Origin: Nitrososphaerota archaeon
GTDB taxonomy: Archaea > Thermoproteota > Nitrososphaeria > Nitrososphaerales > Nitrosopumilaceae
Assembly (NCBI GenBank): GCA_021323705.1
Contig: JAJPKL010000012.1
Location: 1-64,000, forward strand
Direction of reading: 5' to 3'
DNA length: 64,000 nt
Shown here: one piece after another, positions 15,551-24,576 of the stretch
How the letters are laid out: each line of letters begins with the position of its first letter
Position numbering within the stretch: the stretch's first letter is position 1
Notes under the pieces: model-generated
What the model was told of the DNA's origin: nothing
Seen by the model: only the letters and a program-made list of their open reading frames with translations
Database searches by the model: none
Program-made: the position numbers and the translations under genes

Positions 15551-16096
15551 TTAATTTTTTGATACAAATTCAAAAACGATAACGCCGTCATGTTGTGACT
15601 CGTTTGTAATTATTACTTTTAGCGATTCCAGAATGGGTTTTACATAATAACTCAAGAAAGAAATCCATTTGGGGATAGTAGAATCAGCACAGAAAACTAA
15701 TCGGTACTTGTTGTGTGACACCTTGTGCGAAAATTCAAACCATTTACAGTACTTGCCTATCACTGCAAAGTAATTATGAATTACATGATCTACATCATAT
15801 TGCATTCCTATGACATTAAATAATTTCTTAACAACTCCAGGACCTCGGTCTGCCAATTCTTCTATATCATCCTCATCCAACTTGTCTACAATTAAAAGAA
15901 AGAAATCATGTGGAAATACCACATTTAAAATTGCGTTCACGTTTTCTTCATAGATTACATTTTTGTTTAGGATTTTGTTTATGAAGGCATTAAGTGTAAG
16001 ATCTGTCTTGGATGCTTCCTGCTTTAGAATTTCTAATAGATCAGTTTGTAATCGTAGAGTTACTCTGTTAGTTGGCTGCCTTTCTAAAAGTTCCAA
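15551..16096 (-). CDS. Ribbon-helix-helix protein with uncharacterised C-terminal domain (paralogue 2)
   Basis: 181 aa from TTG 16096. A strong Shine-Dalgarno (GGGGAGGT) lies 6 nt before this TTG and decides the start; the ORF track's ATG at 16114 would place the SD inside the gene. The chosen start also aligns with paralogue 1 (1648), which begins at the matching point. RHH strand NRVTLRLQ with helices to about residue 42, then the shared domain containing NYFAVIGKYCKWFEF. A 17-bp palindrome lies 50 bp upstream of the start, suggesting autoregulation. Ligand and regulon unknown. Confidence 0.75.
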   Translation of the reverse strand: MELLERQPTNRVTLRLQTDLLEILKQEASKTDLTLNAFINKILNKNVIYEENVNAILNVVFPHDFFLLIVDKLDEDDIEELADRGPGVVKKLFNVIGMQYDVDHVIHNYFAVIGKYCKWFEFSHKVSHNKYRLVFCADSTIPKWISFLSYYVKPILESLKVIITNESQHDGVIVFEFVSKN

Positions 16097-16145
16097 TTTT
16101 TGACCTCCCCACATACAACTGCATCAGGTCTTAAAACGATCATTG

Positions 16146-16162
16146 TGTCAGTTAAACTGACA
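16146..16162. promoter_or_regulatory. Operator candidate upstream of RHH gene
   Basis: TGTCAGTTAAACTGACA has perfect 8-bp arms around a single A and lies 50 bp upstream of the RHH gene's TTG start. Its size and place fit a dimeric regulator's site. RHH proteins often repress their own genes, so autoregulation is the simplest reading. Confidence 0.55.
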
Positions 16163-16567
16163 ACAGGTAGCAGGTCTTTTCTAATCAATTATAGCGCTCA
16201 CTGCCTCTATTTGGGACTGCTTGGTTAATTTGCAATCTATTTGCATTTAAATATTCAAATTTTTTAGATAAAACAGGCCTAGTCTTATCTGCTTTGGTGC
16301 TTTCAAATCTAGAACTAAAAATTTTGTAAGAGAAGGATTGATGCAAGGCTTTCATTTTAAAAAAGACAAATTCCATACATATTAAAAATTGCGTAGAAAT
16401 TCTTAGTGTTGTAGTGTGACAAGATGCACATATGAGTAAACCCTAACTGTATTTTACTGTTAACTATATTTGGATTGTGTAAAACTGATACAGAAATTTC
16501 TTACCATGATTTCTTATAGTAGATTTCCCTCTCATCAACAATTGTGCAAATTTCAATGCATTAGAAT
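16163..16567. other. 405-bp intergenic region, nothing clear
   Basis: Between the RHH operator and the antiporter stop. The only ORF (16185-16376, minus, 63 codons) has no SD, no recognisable motif and unusual composition; I do not call it. The region is AT-rich with TATA-like stretches on both strands, and I see no RNA gene or repeat. Confidence 0.5.
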
Positions 16568-17845
16568 CTAATTTTGTATAGTTTCTGGAAATGCTTTCTT
16601 TATGTATCGTGACAAGATAGGATATTGCACTATCAGAGATGAGAGGACAACACCAAACGTGATGGGTTCCAAAATATCCTTAAAGTTGTTTTCCGGGAGC
16701 GTGGCAACCAATGCAACGGACAGCGCTCCACGCATACCTCCTATCATTATTACATGTCTCCACGCATTTGGCCATTTTTCTTGAGTGAGCCTGTGTGTTG
16801 CTGCAAGAATTGGATATGTAGATGCGGCTCTTGCTGCCAAGACCGCACCAAATGCCATGGCTATTAGTGGCAAGTTCTTTCCCATGTTTAGTATATCCAT
16901 ACTCAATCCCAAGTACAAGAAAGCTACAGAATTTGCAAAAAATGCAATCATATCCCAGAAATGTGAGCTGTACATTTGCGCCTTTTCGCTCATTATCCCT
17001 TTACCTTTCATGACGAGGTTTCCAAAATAAAGTCCGGAGGCAGCCGCTGCAACAAGACCTGAAAACTGTAATGCGTTTGCAACAACTACAGAACCAAACA
17101 AGACAGCAACAGAAAGTGCAGTCTCCGGCAATGGTTCATTCATAAGTTTTATCAAGAATCTGGCTGCTATTGCAAATCCAAGACCAATTGCAATTCCTCC
17201 AAAGAACACAATTGCAAAATGCTCTAGTTGTCCTAAGATATCTACATTTATCTGATTGATTGTTTCGGTTGCTTCCAGCGCAGACCCCTGTGCAAGGGCT
17301 ATTGCAATTATAGAGGAAAATATGACAACACCAGTAGCGTCATTGAAGCTGGCTTCTGACTGCATAAGTACAGTCAGGGGCATTGGAGCCTTGATCTTTT
17401 TGAACACCTCTATTACTATAGCAGCATCAGTTGGCGCAATTAATGCAGCAAATGCAAAGGCAACGATGGTCGGCAATCCGGCCACATACGAAAGCAGAAA
17501 ACCTCCCACCAGAGTAGCTAGAACTACACCGAGGGTAGAAAGTAACAATGATGAGATTCGCACAGTTTTGAATTGTTCTCTGTCTATCTTCATCATGGCT
17601 TCAAAGATTAGAGGAGGCACAATGAAATACAGAATTAGTTTTGGGTCAACTTGGAATCTAGTTTTATCTATTAGCCCAATACCTGATACGTGTGCAAGCG
17701 ATACCACAATGCCTACTCCAACTAAAACCATGGTGTAAGGTACTCTTGTTTTATTAGCAAGCAGGGAAGCAAGGAATATCATGCCAAGAAATATCGGAAT
17801 AATCCATTCCGTTCTAAGCAATGAGCTAATGCTAATGTCAACCAT
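16568..17845 (-). CDS. Na+(K+)/H+ antiporter, CPA1/NhaP family
   Basis: 425 aa, about 12 membrane helices. The ion-binding signature is clear: APTDAA in one helix and SEASFNDATGVVIFSS in the next, where the ND pair is the NhaP/NhaA-type proton/cation site. The EAMMKIDREQFK loop and a GMRGALSVALVATLP segment near the C-terminus also fit CPA1 antiporters. It exports cations in exchange for protons, for pH and salt homeostasis. No regulatory domain follows, so this is the short form. Confidence 0.9.
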   Translation of the reverse strand: MVDISISSLLRTEWIIPIFLGMIFLASLLANKTRVPYTMVLVGVGIVVSLAHVSGIGLIDKTRFQVDPKLILYFIVPPLIFEAMMKIDREQFKTVRISSLLLSTLGVVLATLVGGFLLSYVAGLPTIVAFAFAALIAPTDAAIVIEVFKKIKAPMPLTVLMQSEASFNDATGVVIFSSIIAIALAQGSALEATETINQINVDILGQLEHFAIVFFGGIAIGLGFAIAARFLIKLMNEPLPETALSVAVLFGSVVVANALQFSGLVAAAASGLYFGNLVMKGKGIMSEKAQMYSSHFWDMIAFFANSVAFLYLGLSMDILNMGKNLPLIAMAFGAVLAARAASTYPILAATHRLTQEKWPNAWRHVIMIGGMRGALSVALVATLPENNFKDILEPITFGVVLSSLIVQYPILSRYIKKAFPETIQN

Positions 17846-17902
17846 CCCTAACTGTCAGGGTACCAAATTATAAAAACAGTTCCAAAATGTAGTTTGTTGT
17901 CG

Positions 17903-18148
17903 TTATTTCTCTTTTTTTCTGACATTGGTGTCTTTATCTTTTTTTAGTTGCCTAAATCCTAATAAGATTCCCAGTACTAGATTTACTACTCCTAATGCAG
18001 TGAGAGGGAAGATTGGATTTGCAAAATAAAACATCCCCATCCCAAGCCCCCATGCGCCAGCAACGAGAAACATGATTGTGATGGCTCTTAATTTTTGAGG
18101 GGATGGGTTTTTCATCAGCGTTGCTGACTTTATGACATTATTAAACAT
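17903..18148 (-). CDS. Small two-span membrane protein, unknown
   Basis: 81 aa, ATG start. Two hydrophobic helices (about 22-43 and 47-64) with a FANPIFP loop, then a highly basic tail (KKDKDTNVRKKEK). It lies downstream of the M1 aminopeptidase gene on the same strand (20 nt between its start and the aminopeptidase stop), so the two may be co-transcribed. Function unknown. Confidence 0.55.
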   Translation of the reverse strand: MFNNVIKSATLMKNPSPQKLRAITIMFLVAGAWGLGMGMFYFANPIFPLTALGVVNLVLGILLGFRQLKKDKDTNVRKKEK

Positions 18149-18168
18149 TGAGGATTTTTTACAAAAAA

Positions 18169-20658
18169 CTATTGACCGAATTCTTTTCTTGTGTTTTCAA
18201 CAAATTTGGCGTGTATCCTTATTCTTTCCAGACTTTGAGCAAGTTTCATTTCGATGCCAGGAACATGGTGCTTTGCAAAGAAGTGCCGAACCTCTCTTTC
18301 TTTTTCTAATGTACTCATTACAGATACACTACCAACTATTCTGTTTAACAGTGGATTTCCAACGCCAAATCTTGCTACCAGATTCTTCCAATTCTTTTGA
18401 ATCCATGGCCACACCAATTCCTTTCCGTACGGATTTGCAACCATTCTTGCAACAGGTACAAACAGATTTTGCGTTCTAACGTCTTTTGAAAGAGTAAAAG
18501 CCAGAGTCTTAACAAGCAATCGTTTTTCTTTAAAGTTTGCAAGCGAACCAAGGAGTCTTACTTTCTCTTCTTGTGTTGATGCGTTACGATACATCCGAAC
18601 TAGCTGTTGATAGATTTTCAAGTCTCCTCTCCATGCTACAGTCGAATACACGGCGGTTCGCAGATCAGGGTTTAATGAGTTGTGTCTGAGCAGATTCGAA
18701 AACCTTAGCGATGCCTCGTCACCTATCTCTTTGTCATCAAGTTTTCCAAGAGAGCTTATCAGCGTGTTTCTCAACAGAGCTTGCGTAGATCTTTCACCCT
18801 TTACTGGATCCCAACCAATTCTTTGGAATACCACATTCATGAAATATTGATTAAATTCTTTTATCTCATCCCAGAATTTCTCTTCTGATAATGTGACATA
18901 CAAGAAGTTCAAAAATCCAACTATATCAGACAGTACTACATAGTCGTCCTCTTCCTCATAGTGCCTGACAAAGTCCAGATAGTGCTTGAGCGGATACTGG
19001 TTTGAGAGCACAAGTGCGGTAAGGTCGTTGTGTATGCTCCATCGGTCGAGATTGGAAATTTTTTTCTCCTCTACTAGTTTACCCAATCTTTCAAGTGAAG
19101 ACTCGTCATATCTTACTCTGTAGAACCCTTTTTGGCCATCGTTTACCTTGAACCAGTGGCCTGTATACGGAATGGTGACAGGACCACGCATCATCTTGGT
19201 TATTATTTTATTTTCCATCCTAATTGATATTGGTATTATCCATCTTCCGTGTTGCGATGTGGTATTGCGTTCAAGCAAAAACCGCTTTTGCGATAATTTG
19301 ATCTTAGAATCCATAGTAGCTGTTTCAATTATTGGATATCCTATCTGTCGTACCCAGCTATTCATCATCTGTCTCACTGGTTTTCTTGACGCAGAGCCAA
19401 GAGAGTCCCATAGGTCTTCAGTGGTTGCGTTAGCATATTTGTGTTTTTTTAGATAGTTATGAAGACCGTTTCGAAAGTTTTCGTGTCCGATGAAGTTTTC
19501 TAGCATCATAAGTACGCTTCCTCCTTTATTGTAGCTTATCTCATCAAATATTTGTCGAACATCAGCAGGACTTTTTACATCAACATCTATTGGATGAGAT
19601 GATTTCAAAGAATCAAGGCTGAGTCCCCCCGTCATCTCAGAGATTAAGAATTGGTCCCAAAAATCCCATTCTGGATAGATCTTGTCTACTGCCTTTGTTG
19701 CCATAAAGGTTGCAAAGCTTTCATTGAGCCATAGATCATTCCACCATTTCATTGTTACAAGGTTTCCAAACCACTGGTGTGCAAGTTCATGCGCTACCAC
19801 TTCAGCAATGTGTTGGAGCGTATCAGTAGAGGAGGTCGTGGTATCGTACAGCAGTACAGTCTCTCTAAATGTAATTGCCCCCCAATTTTCCATTGCGCCT
19901 GACGCAAAATCTGGAATTGCAATCATGTCAAGCTTTGGAAGTGGATATGGAATCTTGAAATAATTTTGAAAATATGACAAGAATTGTTTTGTGAATACAA
20001 GTGCCATCTTGCCTTGTTCTTTCTTTCCCTTTGTTGTAACAATTCTAACAAGGGTCTTCCCTAACTTGCCTTGAAGGAATTCAAAGTCTCCAACTCCAAG
20101 ATATAATAGATATGTAGACATGATTGGAGTTCGATCAAATCTAAAAAGGATCTTTTTTCCAATTCTTTTCTTTGCTATGACTGGCATGTTTGAGATTGCA
20201 GTAAGAGAACCGTCTACCAGAAGAGATACATCAAATGTTGCCTTGGCCTCAGGTTCATCCCAGCACGGAAATGCGCGTCTTGCGTCTGCTGCTTCAAACT
20301 GTGTAGTTGCAAGATACCTCTCTTTTCCCTTGTATTCATATTTGCTCCTGTAAAACCCCACTAGTTTGTCATTTAGTGCCCCTACAAAGTCAATTAGAAT
20401 CACTGCATTGCCAGAAATTTTTTTTGGAAGAGACAGCACTAGTTCTTCATTTTTCTCATCAAGTCTAATTTTTGCCTTGAGTTTTTTTTCATTTGCTATG
20501 ACGGTACACTCGTTGATTTTGAGTTCAGCCGCATTCAATACGATTTGTCTTGTAGATTGTGATATTTTGACTAGAATTTTCTCTTTTCCTTTGAACGTGA
20601 ATTTATCAAAATCCGGCTCAAATTCCAGATCATAGTTAATCGGTGTTACTGCTTTCAC
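18169..20658 (-). CDS. M1 family zinc aminopeptidase
   Basis: Aminopeptidase N/tricorn-factor type, about 829 aa. Visible: GAMENWG substrate-anchoring motif, the zinc site HELAHQWFGN with the distal Glu in WLNESFA, then an ERAP1-like C-terminal helical domain. It removes N-terminal residues from peptides, probably those released by the proteasome. The ORF begins at TTG 20721, overlapping DedA by 25 nt; I prefer GTG at 20658, which gives MKAVTPINYDLEF, the normal family N-terminus, and leaves a 38-nt spacer. Start is moderately certain, function high. Confidence 0.9.
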   Translation of the reverse strand: MKAVTPINYDLEFEPDFDKFTFKGKEKILVKISQSTRQIVLNAAELKINECTVIANEKKLKAKIRLDEKNEELVLSLPKKISGNAVILIDFVGALNDKLVGFYRSKYEYKGKERYLATTQFEAADARRAFPCWDEPEAKATFDVSLLVDGSLTAISNMPVIAKKRIGKKILFRFDRTPIMSTYLLYLGVGDFEFLQGKLGKTLVRIVTTKGKKEQGKMALVFTKQFLSYFQNYFKIPYPLPKLDMIAIPDFASGAMENWGAITFRETVLLYDTTTSSTDTLQHIAEVVAHELAHQWFGNLVTMKWWNDLWLNESFATFMATKAVDKIYPEWDFWDQFLISEMTGGLSLDSLKSSHPIDVDVKSPADVRQIFDEISYNKGGSVLMMLENFIGHENFRNGLHNYLKKHKYANATTEDLWDSLGSASRKPVRQMMNSWVRQIGYPIIETATMDSKIKLSQKRFLLERNTTSQHGRWIIPISIRMENKIITKMMRGPVTIPYTGHWFKVNDGQKGFYRVRYDESSLERLGKLVEEKKISNLDRWSIHNDLTALVLSNQYPLKHYLDFVRHYEEEDDYVVLSDIVGFLNFLYVTLSEEKFWDEIKEFNQYFMNVVFQRIGWDPVKGERSTQALLRNTLISSLGKLDDKEIGDEASLRFSNLLRHNSLNPDLRTAVYSTVAWRGDLKIYQQLVRMYRNASTQEEKVRLLGSLANFKEKRLLVKTLAFTLSKDVRTQNLFVPVARMVANPYGKELVWPWIQKNWKNLVARFGVGNPLLNRIVGSVSVMSTLEKEREVRHFFAKHHVPGIEMKLAQSLERIRIHAKFVENTRKEFGQ

Positions 20659-20696
20659 AGAATTTGATTCTAAAAGACGAGTAATATATCTTTGAT

Positions 20697-21191
20697 CTAT
20701 TTTAGGACACTGAGCAACCAATTCAAGAAATGGACGCTAAAAAATACTATTGCTACTGATTTTATTATTTTTCCCGCTATCATCGCAATAGAATATTTTA
20801 CAATATTGTATTTCTTGGTGCCAGCTATAATGGATACAATGTCGCCTACGATTGGAAGCCAAGGCGAAAGGAAAATTATTGTGCTCCAGCCATACTTTGA
20901 CATTATAGTGACACTCTTCTTTTCATATTTTGGAGTAGATTTTCGAAATTTGCCTATCAGTCTACCGTTGTATCCGAGATAATACGCAATGTATCCACCA
21001 AGTATAGAACCAGTAGTCAAGACCAAAAATACATCGACGGGATTTGCACCACCCAAAAGCAGAGTACTAGTGGTAAGCTCAGTCGGAATTGGAATAAACG
21101 AAGAAAACATTCCATTGAAAAAAAGTTCAATAAGACCATATTTTATGAATAGAGCGTCTCGAAATATTTCCTGTATTATGTCAGATAACAT
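20697..21191 (-). CDS. DedA/SNARE-associated (VTT domain) membrane protein, YqaA type
   Basis: 164 aa, ATG start. The sequence has the family's re-entrant loop FFNGMFSSFIPIPTELTTS, GSILGGYIAYYLGYNGR and a conserved Pro-rich LSPWLPIVGD loop with Asp, plus about four helices. DedA/VTT proteins move or scramble lipids across membranes. Upstream of the aminopeptidase gene on the same strand. Confidence 0.8.
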   Translation of the reverse strand: MLSDIIQEIFRDALFIKYGLIELFFNGMFSSFIPIPTELTTSTLLLGGANPVDVFLVLTTGSILGGYIAYYLGYNGRLIGKFRKSTPKYEKKSVTIMSKYGWSTIIFLSPWLPIVGDIVSIIAGTKKYNIVKYSIAMIAGKIIKSVAIVFFSVHFLNWLLSVLK

Positions 21192-21206
21192 CGCCTGACC
21201 TTGCCC

Positions 21207-21434
21207 CTAGCTTGTTTTAAATGAATTGGAATATTTTTCGTCATAATCATAAATTGCGATAGAGATTTTCTTGAGAAGTTTTGTTTTTGATTTCTGTGCT
21301 TTTTTATCATGACTGTAATCTTTCTGCTCTAAGAGATGATGAAGGCGTTCAAGCTCCTCTCTTGTGAGCGCGTGAATACCTCTATTCATAACGATATCCA
21401 AGAGCTTTAACCGTTCCAGATCCTCGCTTGACAT
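21207..21434 (-). CDS. Small charged helical protein, unknown
   Basis: 75 aa, ATG start. It has an acidic N-terminal helical pair (LERLKLLDIVMNRGIHAL; TREELERLHHLLEQ), then a basic stretch and a helical tail. Looks like a small protein-binding helical hairpin. It overlaps nothing and lies 15 nt upstream of DedA on the same strand. Confidence 0.55.
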   Translation of the reverse strand: MSSEDLERLKLLDIVMNRGIHALTREELERLHHLLEQKDYSHDKKAQKSKTKLLKKISIAIYDYDEKYSNSFKTS

Positions 21435-21485
21435 GCAGTACTCACAGTATTGTTTAATATTTGTCTTGCAAGATATTACTTGCAG

Positions 21486-21719
21486 TTGTTCTACAAGGTC
21501 TCAGTCTCCTTTCATAGAGACTATATCAAGGTAAAAGACAATCAGATAGAGATAGGAATAATGGCAAAACCGCAAAAGGGAGAAGCCAACGCAGAGATTA
21601 TAAGAAAGATTGCAAAACACTTTCAAGCATCTCGTTCTAGTGTCAGACTGGTCTCAGGGGAAAAGTCAAGAGACAAAGTAGTACACATTGCAACTGAGAT
21701 GGACCAGCATAAGATATAA
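21486..21719 (+). CDS. DUF167/YggU family protein
   Basis: 77 aa from TTG 21486 (MFYKVSVSFHRDYIKV). The family core is clear: AKPQKGEANAEIIRKIAKHF followed by VRLVSGEKSRDKVVHI. The ORF track's TTG at 21450 adds residues without homology. Members are small alpha/beta proteins of unclear function. Divergent from the 75-aa gene. Confidence 0.8.
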   Translation: MFYKVSVSFHRDYIKVKDNQIEIGIMAKPQKGEANAEIIRKIAKHFQASRSSVRLVSGEKSRDKVVHIATEMDQHKI

Positions 21720-21743
21720 CGAGGTAAAAACTGCCCTTTTCCT

Positions 21744-23291
21744 GTGAAGAAGAGCACAAAAAAGATTATAGCGATAGCGTTTATGGCCGTATTCGTTCTT
21801 TCAACCATTGCGGTTGTAAGTCCCAGTATTTTCAGGTTTAACAATCCAGATAATTCTCAACAATCACTTACAGGAACGCCAAAGGATAACTACACTCCTG
21901 ACAAATGGACAACATTTTGCCAAAGTGAGAATGAATCTAAATCTACCAAATACATCGCAGAGTACAAGATACCTACACTTTGTACACAGCCCCTATCCAT
22001 TACAACAGATCCATCAGGAAAAGTCTGGTTTACCGAAACTAATACAGGCAACATGGCAGAATTTGATCCAACTACTAAATCATTCCAAGAGTTTGAAAAT
22101 CCCTTATGGCAGAAAGGAGAAAAATCAATGATGTGGGGAATATACTATGAGCCAGATGGAAATATCTGGTTTAGTGATTCACAGCATAATTTAATTTGGA
22201 AATTCAATACGCAGACAAAGAATTACTCCAGATTTGTGTTTCCAAAGACACTAGGTCAATCAGAAGCATTTCCCCAGATGCTCAAGCCTGTAGGCTCTGA
22301 TCTAGTTGTAAATGACTTTACAGGAAGAAAAATTTCCATCTTTAGTACGGTTCAGACAGGAACCAACTTGAAGACCATAGACATCAATTCTCCGGAAGAC
22401 TATAACTTTACAAGCGATGTGACGGCAGATCCTTCGGGCAATATTTGGTATACAGTGTGGAATTACCAGCTCGGAGGAGAACTTGTAAAATACAACCCAC
22501 AAACATCGCAGTTCTCAAACTATACACTTCCAACTGGCATATTAGCACCAAACGGAATCTCGATTGGCCCTGGCAATAAGGTATGGATAACTGATACTGC
22601 AAGTAGCATGTTCATCAGTTTCGATCCACAATCACAACAGTTTACCAAGTATATCACATCCCCACCACAGGTATCTACATATGGTAATGCATCAGGCTTG
22701 ATCAAAACTCCTATTACCAGACCATATTGGAATCAATTCGATGATCAGGGAAGATTATGGTTCAATGAACAGGTAGCAAACTCATTAGCAGTGTTTGATC
22801 CTGTAAAGGGATCTCTTGTGGAATATCTAGTGCCTTCGAAGAACCCTAACTGGTCAGATTGCGGTACACTCACAGATTGTGGTGTAGCCCAAGTACTTGA
22901 CTTTACAGTTTCCCACAACAAGGTGTGGTTCCCAGAATGGGTTGAGAACAACATCGGCGTGCTTGATTCATCAGTGCCTCTACCACTATCTCAAAATGCA
23001 TCTGCTTCAAATATCACACTGCACAGGGGACAGAATGAAACTGTTAACGTAACTCTGGTTCCAAATGAACAGCTAAATGGACCAGTTGACATAATGACTC
23101 AGCAGACAGCTAGCTCCCAAGACCTTAGGGTCACAACATCTGACAAATCAATAGTATTAGATAAACAAAAAACAGTAACAGTAAACATTTCTGCAGACAA
23201 CTTTGCTCTTTCAGGAACCTACAAATTATTGATTGGTGCAAGATATCAAGACGTGACAATATCACAGTTCGTTACTGTGACCATAGCATGA
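21744..23291 (+). CDS. Secreted beta-propeller, Vgb (streptogramin lyase-like) family
   Basis: 515 aa, GTG start. A signal/anchor helix (residues 8-30) is followed by a beta-propeller of about six blades with the recurring G-x-(V/I)-W-(F/Y/I)-T-(E/D/V) pattern (SGKVWFTET, DGNIWFSDS, SGNIWYTVW, GNKVWITDT, QGRLWFNEQ, NKVWFPEW). The last 90 residues are an Ig-like beta domain. Similar to Vgb lyases, but substrate and catalysis cannot be assumed; archaeal members are mostly surface proteins. It ends 3 nt before TruD, so they may share an mRNA. Confidence 0.8.
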   Translation: MKKSTKKIIAIAFMAVFVLSTIAVVSPSIFRFNNPDNSQQSLTGTPKDNYTPDKWTTFCQSENESKSTKYIAEYKIPTLCTQPLSITTDPSGKVWFTETNTGNMAEFDPTTKSFQEFENPLWQKGEKSMMWGIYYEPDGNIWFSDSQHNLIWKFNTQTKNYSRFVFPKTLGQSEAFPQMLKPVGSDLVVNDFTGRKISIFSTVQTGTNLKTIDINSPEDYNFTSDVTADPSGNIWYTVWNYQLGGELVKYNPQTSQFSNYTLPTGILAPNGISIGPGNKVWITDTASSMFISFDPQSQQFTKYITSPPQVSTYGNASGLIKTPITRPYWNQFDDQGRLWFNEQVANSLAVFDPVKGSLVEYLVPSKNPNWSDCGTLTDCGVAQVLDFTVSHNKVWFPEWVENNIGVLDSSVPLPLSQNASASNITLHRGQNETVNVTLVPNEQLNGPVDIMTQQTASSQDLRVTTSDKSIVLDKQKTVTVNISADNFALSGTYKLLIGARYQDVTISQFVTVTIA

Positions 23292-23294
23292 GAA

Positions 23295-24494
23295 GTGGTT
23301 CCAAAATTAGATAGCTCAATTGGAATTTCCCTCTATTGTACCAAGTTGGATGGTAGCGGAGGCAGAATAAAGACATCTTATGACCAGTTTTTTGTCTCAG
23401 AAGTACTACGGGAAAAAACGCTTGATAGAATATCCAAGTCTGGAACCTATGCAGTTTATAAACTAAAGAAATCAGGAATTGACACAAATCATGCTCTTTC
23501 AGAGATATTCAAAAAGTACGGCCTCAGATTAAAGGCGCTAGGCCTAAAGGACGCAAACGCTACAACAGAACAGTATGTCTGCGACATGAATGTTTCACGC
23601 GGATGCAAAGACATAACAACAAACAGGTATTCCCTTGAAAAAATTGGTTTTGTGCAAAAGCCTCTTACAAAAAAAGACATGGTTGGCAACCACTTCAAAA
23701 TAAAGATAGAAGGAGCTGATTTTGGAAAGGTTAGAAGTTTTGATCAACATGGCATGATATTAAATTTTTATGGATATCAGAGATTTGGAAGTAGAAGACC
23801 AGTCTCTCATCTAATAGGAAAGGCAATAGTGCAGAGATGCTTTGAGCAGGCAGTAGAGATACTGCTTTCAACTACATCGGACCATGATCTTCCCGAGAAT
23901 AACAAGATAAGAGAGGAATTGAAAGACAAAGCAAATTATTCCAGAGTCTTGAAATACATACCTCCTCAAATGGATGTTGAAAGAGTTGTTTTAAAAGAAA
24001 TGACTGAATCTAACAATGCATTAAAAGCTTTATACTCAATCCCAATTTCACTTCGAAGATTTTTTGTTGAGGCGTATCAATCATTTATCTTCAATCACAC
24101 AGCAAGCATGTCCTATGAGGCTGGAGAAGACTTGGTGCATCCGCAAACAGATGATGTATGTTATGATAAGGACAATAATTTGGGCAGATATCAAAATGAT
24201 CCAGCGCAAAAACTGGCCATACCTATAGTTGGATACTCGTATTCAAAGAAAAACAGATTCGAATACTATATATCAAAAATACTTCAGGAAGAACAGCTAA
24301 ACCCAAAAGATTTCTTTGTCAAAGAGATGCAGGAGGTAAGCAATGAGGGCGGCTTCAGACAATCAGTCATGCATTGTAACAATTTCACGGTAGACGAACC
24401 GTTTGTTAGTTTTACACTTTCTCGAGGCTCATATGCAACCATTTTGTTAAGAGAAATAATGAAACCCAATGATCCTATTGCGGCAGGTTTCTAA
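23295..24494 (+). CDS. truD: tRNA pseudouridine synthase TruD
   Basis: 399 aa, GTG start. The TruD signature GLKDANATTEQYV holds the catalytic Asp, and NFYGYQRFGSRRPVSHLIGKAI is a second conserved motif of the family. A long insertion domain follows, then an LSRGSYATILLREIMKP terminus. TruD makes pseudouridine 13 (and in archaea 35) in tRNA. Length fits archaeal TruD. The gene is intact with neighbours on the same strand. Confidence 0.95.
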   Translation: MVPKLDSSIGISLYCTKLDGSGGRIKTSYDQFFVSEVLREKTLDRISKSGTYAVYKLKKSGIDTNHALSEIFKKYGLRLKALGLKDANATTEQYVCDMNVSRGCKDITTNRYSLEKIGFVQKPLTKKDMVGNHFKIKIEGADFGKVRSFDQHGMILNFYGYQRFGSRRPVSHLIGKAIVQRCFEQAVEILLSTTSDHDLPENNKIREELKDKANYSRVLKYIPPQMDVERVVLKEMTESNNALKALYSIPISLRRFFVEAYQSFIFNHTASMSYEAGEDLVHPQTDDVCYDKDNNLGRYQNDPAQKLAIPIVGYSYSKKNRFEYYISKILQEEQLNPKDFFVKEMQEVSNEGGFRQSVMHCNNFTVDEPFVSFTLSRGSYATILLREIMKPNDPIAAGF

Positions 24495-24576
24495 TGAGGC
24501 CCATTCATTTAACATCAGAAATTAGTTGAAATATGATCTGTAAGAACTTTTATTGTGAGAGTTGGCAACATAGAGC

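Noticed and set aside
16185-16376. 63-aa ORF in the 450-bp gap
   Set aside because: Composition and lack of any motif suggest chance; no SD or promoter fit.
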